Shown here: positions 48,401-56,228 of the stretch, piece after piece
How positions within the stretch are numbered: position 1 is the stretch's first letter
How the letters are laid out: each line of letters begins with the position of its first letter
Source of the DNA: CATQHQ01 sp965243805
Lineage (GTDB): Bacteria; Gemmatimonadota; Gemmatimonadetes; Longimicrobiales; Gaopeijiaceae
Assembly (NCBI GenBank): GCA_965243805.1
Contig: OZ251577.1
Span: 2,542,001 to 2,606,000 of the forward strand
Reading direction: 5' to 3'
Length of the DNA stretch: 64,000 nt
Notes under the pieces: generated by a model
Database searches by the model: none
The model's input: only the letters and a program-made list of their open reading frames with translations
Told to the model about the DNA's origin: nothing
Made by a program: the position numbers and the translations under genes

Positions 48401-49118
48401 TGTCCATCGAGACGATCACCAGGTCCCCGGCACCGGAGCGGAAGGGGTTGTCGGCGCCGGCTTGGGCGTCCTGCCGAGTGCTCTCGTCCGCCCTCGCCCA
48501 CGCCCTGGCGTCCGCGCCAACGACGATCTGGAGGTGCAGCTTGAACAGCGTGCGCAGCTCCCGCTCCCAGTTGCCCACCAGCCCAGCCGGCGGCGCGATC
48601 AAGACCCGCCGGATGCGTCCGCGCAGCAGCATGTCGCGCACCACGAGCCCGGTCATGATCGTCTTCCCCGCGCCCGCGTCGTCGGCCAGCAGGAAGCGGA
48701 GCGGGTCCTGCGGCAACATGTGCTCGTAGACCGCGATCCGCTGGTGTGGCAGTGGGTCGATGCGCGATATCTCGCTGGCGAACTTGGAGTTGAACTGGTG
48801 TCCGTGAGCCAGCCGATACGCCTCCGCCACCGCGGACACCCGATCGGGGTCGCCGGCGAAGTCCAGGGGCGGGCCGGCTGGCCGTGACGCCCGGGCGATC
48901 GACTCTTCCTCCTCCAAGCGGTGGAGCCTGGCGAGGGCCAGCGGCCGCGGGCTGGACTGGCCCGACTCCCAGCGGTGCACCGTCAGCGGGCTGACCAGCA
49001 TCCTTTCGGCGAAGCGTTCCTGGGTCGCGCCCATCTCGCGCCGGAGCCGCCGCACGCGAGCGGCCGGGTCGCTCGGGACGGCCGTGGACGACGGCTTGGA
49101 GGAATCGAACGCGCACAT
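45474..49118 (-). CDS. SNF2-family helicase with N-terminal XRE domain and C-terminal DUF3883
   Basis: A 1214-residue protein. Residues 15-75 form an XRE helix-turn-helix (MGATQERFAERMLVSPLTVHRWESGQ). The SNF2/DEAD core has LADDAGAGKTIMTGLVVRD (Walker A) near residue 140, VVFDEAHKLS (Walker B), LLLTATPH and QRMGRIHRYRQ (motif VI). The C-terminus is DUF3883-like (RRIEVKGRADRGAVQLGRNE). SNF2-DUF3883 proteins resemble DrmD of DISARM and the helicase of helicase-methylase-ATPase systems. The fused XRE domain is unusual and may autoregulate the operon, since a 5-bp dyad lies at its own start. It is the first gene of the minus-strand defence operon. Confidence 0.86.
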   Translation of the reverse strand: MCAFDSSKPSSTAVPSDPAARVRRLRREMGATQERFAERMLVSPLTVHRWESGQSSPRPLALARLHRLEEEESIARASRPAGPPLDFAGDPDRVSAVAEAYRLAHGHQFNSKFASEISRIDPLPHQRIAVYEHMLPQDPLRFLLADDAGAGKTIMTGLVVRDMLLRGRIRRVLIAPPAGLVGNWERELRTLFKLHLQIVVGADARAWARADESTRQDAQAGADNPFRSGAGDLVIVSMDTLASEGTFGALSTPEVPPYDLVVFDEAHKLSAYTDSHRTRKTRRYKLAEALAGCPSPDPQYASLGWAARHFLLLTATPHMGKDSPYHHLWRLLDPHVFATGEAFRRFPQHARSRHFIRRTKEEMLDLEGRPLYRPRSCDTFRYELTGGPDGEQALYDATTHYLRNTYDRALGGRGAAHLATAVFQRRLASSSWALLRSFQRRAAKLAETAEALRSGRLTIAELNRRRAQIEHRYPNDFFDDYGADEDAAEGSSAEANERFEMEVLGTVLAADVEDLEDEIAVVEKLAAQAKAVVESGRESKFDKLREVLEDPGHAAEKWLVFTEHRDTMDYLVRRLEGLGHAGQVAHIHGGMNWPERERQVEHFRDPGGARYLVATDAAGEGINLQFCAFMANYDIPWNPARLEQRMGRIHRYRQKRDVRIVNLVAGSTREGRVLQVLLDKLEAVRRELDSDKVFDVIGRLFEGASLKDYMMEALAGDEGERRAIRQVGDALDGGRVRTVAEADEGVYGPPGDVAGRLDGLRDDMERERYLRLLPGYVRRFVERSAALLDLELLGDLDDRFSLAPKRPGALDFLLPALEGYPAEMRARLCVRRPVPGERPTEGECIWLHPGEPVFDALREHVVRAFATDALRGGVFIDPRAQEPYLFHLAVAPVHLAVAPARLESDGNGNGAASESPVLERRLLAVRQVADSPPSGSDVERLLLLQSAPHVPPGSVPLAARGIRMRADAANHLDRLARERLAGDRRKAVEGELPERRRRVRAGFDLRAADLASRRIRLAAKDGTDEEVAAVKLAQRELLAEKTEALAEVEAAPSRIVAGDVRFVVHGVAVPPTSRDEIDQYDERVEEIAVRIAVAWEEERGAVVEDVSKPALARAAGLANWPGFDLLAEQPNGDTRRIEVKGRADRGAVQLGRNEWIQALHLGTRYWLYVVWNCATANPTLVRVQDPLAKLFADERTSTTFTISPKSLLDAAEPT

Positions 49119-49132
49119 ATCAAATGATAATA
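49118..49132 (-). promoter_or_regulatory. Candidate -10 box and dyad at the helicase start (possibly leaderless)
   Basis: On the minus strand TATTAT (49127-49132) ends 8 nt before the helicase ATG (49116-49118), and no Shine-Dalgarno is present, which suggests a leaderless mRNA. The dyad TATCA-AA-TGATA (49118-49129) overlaps this element and could be an operator for the gene's own XRE domain. No -35 box is evident. Confidence 0.35.
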
Positions 49133-49160
49133 CGAAACTCGGAGCCCCGTCCCCGAAGCC

Positions 49161-50447
49161 CTACTTCTCCAGCCGGTACATCCTCACGCGCTGCACATCC
49201 AAGGCGTCCTTCCACACGCCCAGCACGTAGTCGGTGCCCAGCTCCAAGGGGGGCGCGTAGTCGGCAACCCATCCTCGGTCGTGGCCGGTGGGAAGGGCGA
49301 CTTCGCCCAGCCACGTCCCGTCGGGCGCGAACACTTGGTAGGGCGGGAGTCCGGAGCCCAGAAGGTGGAAGGGCTCGACCCACAGGTTGCCCGCGTCGTC
49401 GAAGTGCATGGAGCGCAGCATGGGCAGCGTCTCCGCAGTGGGCCGCAGCCGCCAGTTCTCCTCCAGACGCGCCATGTCCTCGGGGGAGTGGTCTCTGCCC
49501 TCTGGAAAGACGGTTGCGAGGACCGCGGCCACCGTTGCGTCCACATGGGATTGGGTGGCGCGCTCGACGGCTAGGTCGCGCCTAATGGAGAGGGGCAAGG
49601 AGCCGTCGAGCCCCGCAATCCGGATCGCGTACTCTTCGCTCTGCGCCAGGGCGAAGCGGTCCCCGAACGCGGCGAACACAGGTCCCTTCCCGAAGAGGTA
49701 GGCCCCGTGAGCGTAGCCGCCGTTGGCGCGAAACTCCACGTCAGCCTCGTGGCCCGGCACGTCGGCGATTGCCTGCGCCGATCCGTCTTCCAAGCTCACC
49801 AAAGTCACCACCTCGCCGGGCCAGCGGACGATCCCCGACTCCGCCTCCACATCGTAGTCCAGAAAGCGCAACAGCAAGCCGTCCGCTGCGAGTCCCACGG
49901 GAATGCTGGGCTGCGTCATCGGCCTGGGCCGTTCGATCTTCAAGGTCCGAGACAGGACGCCGTCGGGACCGAAGACGTGAAGCCTCTCCAGCCACTCGTC
50001 GTAGGCGACCACCGAGTCCCCCGGCAGGACGTCCATGAACGTCAGGCCGCTGAACTCGCCGGGCCCCTCCCCCTCGCGGCCCGCGCGCCGGAGGAACGTC
50101 CCGTCCTCGCTGAACCAGCGCAGCTCCTTCGACCCTTGGACGGCAACGACGATGCCGCCGCCTTCCAGCTTGGCCGCGCCTGTGACGTCGGCCAGCTGGT
50201 AGTCCGGGTCGCCAGCGGTGCTCCCGATCTCCAGCAGGGGCGGCTCCACGACCGTCCAGCGTTCGCCTGCGCCCCACAGCGGCGCGACCGCTTCCGCCAC
50301 AGCGACGCCTGCCGAGTCGCGGTGCACGGTGCCTCCGCCGGCCCACGCACCCGTTTGTCCACTGTCCGGCACGCAGGTGGCCAGCGTCATCGCCACAACT
50401 AGACCGTATGGCAGATGCGCCGATTCATGGCATGTTCGCCGGTTCAT
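49161..50447 (-). CDS. 6-bladed beta-propeller-like lipoprotein
   Basis: About 428 residues. The signal and lipobox LVVAMTLATC give a lipoprotein. NHL/6-bladed propeller-type repeats follow, such as VAVQGSKELRWFSEDGTFLR, AGREGEGPGEFSGL and LERLHVFGPDGVLSRTLKI. The start is uncertain: ATG 50447 lies inside the 19-bp repeat array, where ATGs recur in all frames because 19 is not a multiple of three. It was probably a chromosomal secreted protein before the island arrived. A stub of the same 5' end lies at 31285-31373. The protein is exported and its ligand is unknown. Confidence 0.72.
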   Translation of the reverse strand: MNRRTCHESAHLPYGLVVAMTLATCVPDSGQTGAWAGGGTVHRDSAGVAVAEAVAPLWGAGERWTVVEPPLLEIGSTAGDPDYQLADVTGAAKLEGGGIVVAVQGSKELRWFSEDGTFLRRAGREGEGPGEFSGLTFMDVLPGDSVVAYDEWLERLHVFGPDGVLSRTLKIERPRPMTQPSIPVGLAADGLLLRFLDYDVEAESGIVRWPGEVVTLVSLEDGSAQAIADVPGHEADVEFRANGGYAHGAYLFGKGPVFAAFGDRFALAQSEEYAIRIAGLDGSLPLSIRRDLAVERATQSHVDATVAAVLATVFPEGRDHSPEDMARLEENWRLRPTAETLPMLRSMHFDDAGNLWVEPFHLLGSGLPPYQVFAPDGTWLGEVALPTGHDRGWVADYAPPLELGTDYVLGVWKDALDVQRVRMYRLEK

Positions 50448-50542
50448 GGCATGTTCGCCGGTTCATGGCATGTTCGCGGATTCATGGCATGTTCGCAGAT
50501 TCATGGCATATCCGATGGTTCGTGGCACACATGATGATTCAT
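50410..50542. repeat. Right array of 19-bp tandem repeats (7 units plus partial)
   Basis: Seven contiguous 19-nt units run from 50410, followed by a partial one. Units 2-5 are nearly identical (GGCATGTTCGCCGGTTCAT twice, then GGCATGTTCGCGGATTCAT and GGCATGTTCGCAGATTCAT). Units 6-7 match units 3-4 of the left array. The array overlaps the 5' region of the propeller lipoprotein gene on the minus strand. Confidence 0.85.
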
Positions 50543-50548
50543 GGCATG

Positions 50549-50606
50549 CGCCACGAGCCGTTCCGTGCGGCTGCCTCTACCGCTGCCTCGCTCCCCGAGG
50601 CGACCT
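50549..50606 (-). pseudogene. Embedded fragment of mutY
   Basis: On the minus strand this stretch can be read VASGSEAAVEAAARNG, matching VASGSAAEVEADVEAAARE inside mutY (51304-51372). The nucleotide blocks CGCTCCCCGAGGCGACCT and GAGCCGTTCC are shared. It joins the truncated coiled-coil gene to the 19-bp array and marks a recombination junction. Confidence 0.6.
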
Positions 50607-50945
50607 CGGTTCGGCGAAGCCCTTCTCCCACGCCTCCTTGGCCTCCGCGAAGCCCTTCTCCCACGCCTTCTCGGCCGCGGCGAAACTCTTCTCCCGTTCT
50701 TCCTTCGCCTCGGCGAAGCCAGCGTTCATCTCCGTCTGGAGCTGGTCTACCGCATCCCTCACTTCCTTCCTCACCTCCGCGAAGCCGGCGTTCATCTCTG
50801 TCCGAAGCTTGTCTACTGCCTCCCTCGATTCCTTCCTCACCTCGTCGAAGAGCCTGTTCATGGTGGCCATGATTCGCCAGAAGGCACCACCAACAGCCAG
50901 CAAGACGGTCACGATAATCGCCACGAACTGCAGGTCCCATTCCAT
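50577..50945 (-). CDS. Membrane-anchored hendecad coiled-coil protein (right copy, 3'-truncated)
   Basis: A 122-residue paralogue of the protein at 30474-31163. It has the same N-terminus MEWDLQFVAIIVTVLLA and membrane helix, and the same 11-residue coiled-coil repeats (KGFAEAKEAWE). After the last KGFAE the frame runs into foreign sequence (PRSPRGARQR) derived from a mutY fragment and stops, losing the C-terminal third. The left copy keeps the whole gene. It starts 83 nt downstream of the mutY stop, on the same strand. Function unknown. Confidence 0.62.
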   Translation of the reverse strand: MEWDLQFVAIIVTVLLAVGGAFWRIMATMNRLFDEVRKESREAVDKLRTEMNAGFAEVRKEVRDAVDQLQTEMNAGFAEAKEEREKSFAAAEKAWEKGFAEAKEAWEKGFAEPRSPRGARQR

Positions 50946-51063
50946 CTTGCACTTCCTTTCGCAGGCTTGGCTGCATTTGGAGTGTCCCTGGCCGGAAGTC
51001 TAACCGCCAGTGGAGCCGAAGGGAACGATCACGAGCAGGGGAGCCCGGCGTCTCGATGAAGCG
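50946..51063. repeat. Right copy of duplicated coiled-coil upstream region
   Basis: Matches 31164-31286 in the same orientation relative to the coiled-coil gene, including CCGGAAGTCTAACCGCC and GCCGAAGGGAACGA. Here the distal end is the real 3' end of mutY, so this copy looks ancestral. Confidence 0.75.
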
Positions 51064-52261
51064 GATACTCCGACGCCAGCAGTGCGCCGATCTTCTGCTG
51101 CGCCACGGGAAGCACTACTCCGGCCAAGTCATCCATGCCCACGACCATGCTCGACTCCGGTGCTCCGACTGCTGACGCTGCACGGTCCAGAGCCTCGGCC
51201 GCGCACTGCACGACCACAGGATGGTAGACGGCCTGCATGTGCGTGAACGTGTGTCGGACCGGCGGCAGGCGATAGCAAGCCAGGATCCGCGCAACCCCCA
51301 GTGCCGCGAGCCGTTCCCGAGCGGCCGCTTCCACATCCGCCTCGACCTCTGCCGCGCTCCCCGAGGCGACCTTCACGGAGGGGAACTCCCACATCCCCGC
51401 CAGCAGTCCGCTCTCGGGACGTCGGACAACGACGGTGCGGCCATCTTCGTCCAGCGCGACGGCAACAGCGTACGCGACATGGCGGAGGGGCCGCTTGGGA
51501 CGCGGCGCTGGGCGTTCGGCCGCCGTGCCCGCCGCGTGCGAACGGCAGAACTCGGCCACGGGACAGCGGTCGCACCGGGGCGCTCTCGGCACGCACACCG
51601 TGGCGCCCAGCTCCATCAGCGCCTCATTGAAGTCGCCAGGACGCTCCGGGTCCAGCAGGCGTCCCGCCTCTGCTCGGAGCTGGGAAGCGGACGGGCGCGG
51701 GGCGTCCAGCAGGCGCGCCAGCACACGTCGCACATTGCCGTCCACCGCGGGCACGCGCGCCCCGAAGGCGATGCTGGCCACGGTGCCTGCCGTGTACTCG
51801 CCTACGCCGGGCAGCGTCCGTAGCGCGTCCGGGTCGTTGGGGAGGCGGCCGCCGTGACGCTCCCGCACCAGGACCGCCGTCCGGTGCAGGTTGGTTGCCC
51901 GGGCGTAGTAGCCCAGCCCCTTCCACGCCAGCAGGACCTCGTCTCGGGAGGCATCGGCCAGCGAATCCCATCCCGGGAAGCGTTGTATCCAGCGGGTGTA
52001 GTAGGGCGCCGCCGTCTGGGCGCGGGTCTGTTGCAGCATCACTTCCGACACCAGCACTCGATAGGGCGTGCGGTCGGTGCGCCAGGGCAGGTCGCGACGG
52101 GTCCGGTCGAAATGGCGCAGGAGAGCGCGACGAAAGGATCGAGGTTCGCCGACCGCTTCTCGGCAGTCCCAGGCGTCCGGTGCGCCCTGGGCCGTCGCGC
52201 TGGGTCCTCGGCCCACCCCGCTTCCTTGCCCGTGCGGCTTCCCCGCTCCACTATTTCCCAT
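51029..52261 (-). CDS. mutY: A/G-specific adenine DNA glycosylase
   Basis: About 410 residues. MutY core motifs are LPWRTDRTPYRVLVSEVMLQQ with catalytic Glu, LPGVGEYTAGTVASIAFG (helix-hairpin-helix) followed by VPAVDGNVRRVLARL with catalytic Asp, and the 4Fe-4S ligands CVPRAPRCDRCPVAEFC. A C-terminal NUDIX-like domain recognises 8-oxoG (VRRPESGLLAGMWEFPSVKV). It removes adenine opposite 8-oxoguanine in base-excision repair. ATG 52261 (MGNSGAG) or 52279 are plausible starts. The N-terminal 35 residues are low-complexity. A fragment of this gene is duplicated at 50549-50606, and its last codons are duplicated near 31275. Confidence 0.93.
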   Translation of the reverse strand: MGNSGAGKPHGQGSGVGRGPSATAQGAPDAWDCREAVGEPRSFRRALLRHFDRTRRDLPWRTDRTPYRVLVSEVMLQQTRAQTAAPYYTRWIQRFPGWDSLADASRDEVLLAWKGLGYYARATNLHRTAVLVRERHGGRLPNDPDALRTLPGVGEYTAGTVASIAFGARVPAVDGNVRRVLARLLDAPRPSASQLRAEAGRLLDPERPGDFNEALMELGATVCVPRAPRCDRCPVAEFCRSHAAGTAAERPAPRPKRPLRHVAYAVAVALDEDGRTVVVRRPESGLLAGMWEFPSVKVASGSAAEVEADVEAAARERLAALGVARILACYRLPPVRHTFTHMQAVYHPVVVQCAAEALDRAASAVGAPESSMVVGMDDLAGVVLPVAQQKIGALLASEYPLHRDAGLPCS

Positions 52262-52358
52262 CTTGGTCCTGCTTCCCATCCGGGTTCGGTGCTCTTCGCC
52301 GTCCGACCGCCGTCCGACCTTCGTCGTCGCCAAATCGACTTCAAGAGGTACCCCGCCC

Positions 52359-55070
52359 ATGTCCACGACGCACCCCCGCCGCCCACTCCGCGCTTCCCTC
52401 GCCCACTCCGCCCTAGCCCTGGCCGCCGCCCTCCTGGTCGCCTCTCTGCTGGTCGCCTCTCTCCTGGTCGCCGCGCTGCTCGGCGCACCCGCACCCCTGG
52501 CCGCCCAGGACGCTCTCCCCTCCATCGCCGAGAAGACCCAGGGCGCCGACGCCATGGACGGCTTCTTCAACCTGTACTGGAACGACGCCGAGGGCGCTCT
52601 CTACTGGGAGATCGACCCCGACGGCGGCGAGTTTCTCTACCAGGTGTCGATGGGATCGGGGCTGGGGTCCAACCCGGTGGGCATCGACCGTGGACAGCTC
52701 CGAGGCACTCACGTGCTGGAGGCCAAGCGAGTGGGGCCGCGCCTGCTGCTCATGGAGCCCAACTACCGCTTCCAGGCCCGCAGCGACAACCCCACCGAGG
52801 TGCAGGCCGTGCGCGACGCCTTTGCGCCTTCGGTGTACTGGGGCTTCGACGTGGTGGCCGAGACCGACGGACGGACGCTCGTGGACGCCACGCCGTTCTT
52901 CATCCGAGACGCCCGGGGAGCAGCAGCCCAGATCGCCCAACGCGGTCAGGGCTCCTTCCAGCTGGACAAGTCCCGTTCGGCGATTCACCTGCCTGCCACC
53001 CGGTCGTTCCCCGAGAACACGGAAGTCGAAGCGCTGCTCACTCTGACCAGCAACAACCCGGGCGGCTTGGTGCGTGGAGTCGCGGTGAACCCCCAGGCGG
53101 TGACCCTGCGCCAGCACCACTCGTTCATTCGCCTCCCCGACGACGGCTACAGGCCGCGAGTCGCCGACCCCCGCATCGGCGTCAACGGTCCCACGATCTA
53201 CGACTACGCGACGCCGATCGACCAGGACTTGCGCATCCGCTTGGTGGCGCGCCATCGGCTCCAGAAGCGCAACCCGGACATGGACCCGTCGGAGCCCGTG
53301 GAGCCCATCGTCTACTACGTGGACCCAGGGACGCCCGAGCCGGTGCGAAGCGCGCTAGTCGAGGGAGCGCAGTGGTGGGAAGAGGCATTCGAGGCCGCAG
53401 GGTTCGTGAACGCCTATCGGGTCGAGGTCCTACCGGAGGGCGTGGACCCACAGGACATCCGCTACAACATGATCCACTGGACCCACCGCCGGACGCGGGG
53501 CTACTCCTACGGCAACACGGTCACCGACCCGCGCACTGGCGAAATCATCCGTGGCGTGGTGAACCTGGGCAGCTTGCGGCTTCGGCAGGACTACCTGCTG
53601 GCCCAGGGGATGACCAGCCCCTTCCCGGCGGGCAGCGCGTCGACCGACGGCTCCGACTTCCACGGCTACGGCGACGGCAACGACTACGGCTTCCGCGGCT
53701 ACGGCTTCCACGACGACCACTCCGGCGTCCACGACGAGGCGTGCATGGCCGCGGCGCCCGTTTTCGAGTACTTGGCCCACGCGGCGAGCAACGCCGATGC
53801 CGTGGAGATGGCGCTGGACCGAGTCCGCCAGCTCTCGGCCCACGAGGTCGGCCACACGCTGGGCTTCCCCCACAACTACATGGCCAGCACCTACGGGCGC
53901 GAGAGCGTGATGGACTACCCCGCTCCTTTGGTGGAGATCACCGACGGCGAGCTGGACCTGTCCAACGCCTACGTGCAGCGGATCGGCGAGTACGACAAGC
54001 TGTCTGTGAACTGGCTGTACCGTGAGTTCCCCGCAGGCACCGACGAGAGCGCGGCGCTGAACGAGATCGTCATGCAGGGGATACGGGACGGCCTCGAGTT
54101 CATGGCTCACAACAACAACAACTTCATCGGCGCAGCGCATCCGTACGCCGGCGTGTGGGACAACGGCGCCAATCTGGTGGACCACCTGGAGCACGAACTG
54201 CGGGTGCGGGAGATCGGCATGGAGCGCTTCGGCAACGAGATGATCCGGCCGGGGCGGCCTCTCTCCGACCTTGAATACGTCCTCTTGCCGCTGTACATGC
54301 ATCACCGCTTCCAGCTGCGTGCCGCGGCCCAGAGTCTGGGGGGCGCCAACTACCGCTACGCGCTACGCGGCGACGGCCAGTACGCCGTGGAGATCGTGCC
54401 CGGCGACGAGCAGAGACGCGCCCTGGAAACGATCCTCTCCACCCTGTCCGTGGATTTCCTGGCGCTGCCCAAGGAGCTGTCGGTCAGCATTCCGCCCGCT
54501 GCGTTCCGTCATCAGGAAGGGGAGACCTTCCCCGGTCGCACGGGCCTTCTCTTCGACCCCATATCGGCGGCGGCGGCCTCGGCGGACTTCTCCGTCGGCG
54601 AGATCTTGCACCCCACCCGCATGGCGCGGCTAGTGGCGTACGGCTCCATGCACCAGGACTACCCGAACCTGGAAGAGGTGACGGATCGGCTGATCGAGGC
54701 GACGTGGGGCGCGGACAAGCCCGAGGACGAGTACGAGCTGCAGGTGCTGCACGCGGTCCAGCGCGCCGTGGTGGACAGGATGATGCAACGCGCGAGCAGC
54801 GACGTCTCGGCGCCGGAGGTGCGCGCCGTGCTGGCCGATCGGCTCGACCGACTGGCCGGCCAGCTGGAGGGGCTCACCGAGGGGATGGGCTCGGGGCTGG
54901 GCCGCTTGGCCGGACGCCTGGGGGGACGAGTTGCCGGCGACCGACTGGAGAAATCGCCCCACGAGCGGTTGGTGCACGCCGACATCCGCCGCTGGCAGGC
55001 CCGGATCGAGAACACGGTGCCGGAACAGGCTCTGCCCTTGCCGTCGGGCGATCCGATTGGAGGGAACTAG
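52359..55070 (+). CDS. Secreted zinc metalloprotease of the DUF5117/DUF5118 type
   Basis: A 903-residue exported protease. The signal region has a short Leu-Val-Ala duplication (LLVASLLVASLLVAALLG) and ends PLAAQDALPS. A DUF5118/5117-like N-terminal part (DGFFNLYWNDAEGALYWEID, then FLYQVSMGSGLGSNP) is followed by the metzincin zinc site HEVGHTLGFPHNY near residue 495, with a downstream AYVQRIGEYDK region. The family is abundant in Gemmatimonadota and Bacteroidota and is thought to act in the periplasm or outside the cell. The ATG at 52359 has AGAGG upstream. It is divergent from mutY. Confidence 0.88.
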   Translation: MSTTHPRRPLRASLAHSALALAAALLVASLLVASLLVAALLGAPAPLAAQDALPSIAEKTQGADAMDGFFNLYWNDAEGALYWEIDPDGGEFLYQVSMGSGLGSNPVGIDRGQLRGTHVLEAKRVGPRLLLMEPNYRFQARSDNPTEVQAVRDAFAPSVYWGFDVVAETDGRTLVDATPFFIRDARGAAAQIAQRGQGSFQLDKSRSAIHLPATRSFPENTEVEALLTLTSNNPGGLVRGVAVNPQAVTLRQHHSFIRLPDDGYRPRVADPRIGVNGPTIYDYATPIDQDLRIRLVARHRLQKRNPDMDPSEPVEPIVYYVDPGTPEPVRSALVEGAQWWEEAFEAAGFVNAYRVEVLPEGVDPQDIRYNMIHWTHRRTRGYSYGNTVTDPRTGEIIRGVVNLGSLRLRQDYLLAQGMTSPFPAGSASTDGSDFHGYGDGNDYGFRGYGFHDDHSGVHDEACMAAAPVFEYLAHAASNADAVEMALDRVRQLSAHEVGHTLGFPHNYMASTYGRESVMDYPAPLVEITDGELDLSNAYVQRIGEYDKLSVNWLYREFPAGTDESAALNEIVMQGIRDGLEFMAHNNNNFIGAAHPYAGVWDNGANLVDHLEHELRVREIGMERFGNEMIRPGRPLSDLEYVLLPLYMHHRFQLRAAAQSLGGANYRYALRGDGQYAVEIVPGDEQRRALETILSTLSVDFLALPKELSVSIPPAAFRHQEGETFPGRTGLLFDPISAAAASADFSVGEILHPTRMARLVAYGSMHQDYPNLEEVTDRLIEATWGADKPEDEYELQVLHAVQRAVVDRMMQRASSDVSAPEVRAVLADRLDRLAGQLEGLTEGMGSGLGRLAGRLGGRVAGDRLEKSPHERLVHADIRRWQARIENTVPEQALPLPSGDPIGGN

Positions 55071-55076
55071 AGTCCA

Positions 55077-56228
55077 GTGAACGGCCTGCCAGCCCCCCGA
55101 GAGCGGCGGTCGTCGCGCATTCGGCTCCCGTTGCCGCTCGCGATGGTTGTCGCTCTCGGGACGAGCGCCTCGACAGGCGCAGCTCAAGAGTCGATTGGCG
55201 CGGTTGATCTGGAGCCGTGCCAAGGGCCTTGTGGCCTTGCACTGGTCCTCGAGCGCGAGTACGGCGACGACTCGGGCGATGGGATGATCGAGGGCGATGC
55301 GGCTGCCGCATGGCTGGACGCCTCCGGTCGGGCGTACCTGTTGGGCTCAGGGGCCCCTCACGTCTGGGTGTTCGGCGTGGACGGCAGCTTCCTGACGCGG
55401 ATCGGGCGTCGCGGCTCCGGCCCTGGGGAGTTCCGGGACGTCAGCTCGCTCGTGGTCACCGGAGACGGGGTGTTTTCTGCTCTGGACAGGGGACGAGGGA
55501 CGATCGCGACCTTCGACTGGACCGGACAGCTCTTGCGGGAGGTTCGCACCGAGGGTTGGTTGCCGGTGGGGTTGCACACGTTGCCGTTCGACGGCTCGCT
55601 GGCGCTTCATGCGGCCAACATCCCGACGGCCGCACTAGTCGGGTACCCGGTTCACGTGGTTGATCTCGAGACCGGTGCGATCCGAGAGTCGTTCGGGTCT
55701 CTGACCGGAGAGTACTCGTCGGACGCCAGCTTGGGCGACCGCGTGATAGCTCGCGGTCCCGGCCGCTCCGTCTGGATGGCCGGGTCCGAGAGCTACACGA
55801 TTGAGCTGTGGGAGTCGAACACTGTCGTTCGCGCGCTGCGACGCGACGTGGAGTGGTTTCTCGAGCCTCCGCCGAGACCAGATGTCCGAGAATGGGAAAT
55901 GCAGCCCCATGGATGGGAAGCGCAGCCGATGCCTTCGCTTGTGCACATGGCGGCCGACGATTCCCTTGTTTGGGTCTCTCTGTACGTGGCCGACGACCGA
56001 TGGGCCGAGGCGGCTGCGACCCGCGACTTCGACCTGTACTACGACACCATGATCGAGGTGATCGACTGGCGGCGTGGGAGAGTGCTGGCCAGCCAGCGCT
56101 TCGACGAGACCTTCGACAACTGGATTGAGCCTGGGCTGGTTGGCAGGCTAGCCGTGACGCCGACGGGTTCCGTGCAGTACCAGAGCTATCGCGTCGAAAC
56201 GGACAGCGGCGTTCGTCCTACCCCCTGA
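55077..56228 (+). CDS. Secreted beta-propeller-like protein
   Basis: A 383-residue exported protein with a signal peptide (LAMVVALGTSASTGAAQ). 6-bladed propeller/NHL-like strands follow, such as VWVFGVDGSFLTRIGRRGSGPGEF, here in two blocks, and GRGTIATFDWTGQLLREV. It resembles in style the lipoprotein at 49161-50447 but is not a close copy. The GTG at 55077 lies 6 nt after the metalloprotease stop with GGAGGG upstream, so it is in an operon with the protease. The last 11 nt overlap the convergent CDGSH gene. Function unknown. Confidence 0.7.
   Translation: MNGLPAPRERRSSRIRLPLPLAMVVALGTSASTGAAQESIGAVDLEPCQGPCGLALVLEREYGDDSGDGMIEGDAAAAWLDASGRAYLLGSGAPHVWVFGVDGSFLTRIGRRGSGPGEFRDVSSLVVTGDGVFSALDRGRGTIATFDWTGQLLREVRTEGWLPVGLHTLPFDGSLALHAANIPTAALVGYPVHVVDLETGAIRESFGSLTGEYSSDASLGDRVIARGPGRSVWMAGSESYTIELWESNTVVRALRRDVEWFLEPPPRPDVREWEMQPHGWEAQPMPSLVHMAADDSLVWVSLYVADDRWAEAAATRDFDLYYDTMIEVIDWRRGRVLASQRFDETFDNWIEPGLVGRLAVTPTGSVQYQSYRVETDSGVRPTP

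Noticed and set aside
50410..50560. Short plus-strand reading frames with many HGMFA/HVRRF repeats across the array
   Set aside because: They come from translating the 19-bp repeat in successive frames. There is no ribosome-binding site, and a real minus-strand gene overlaps.
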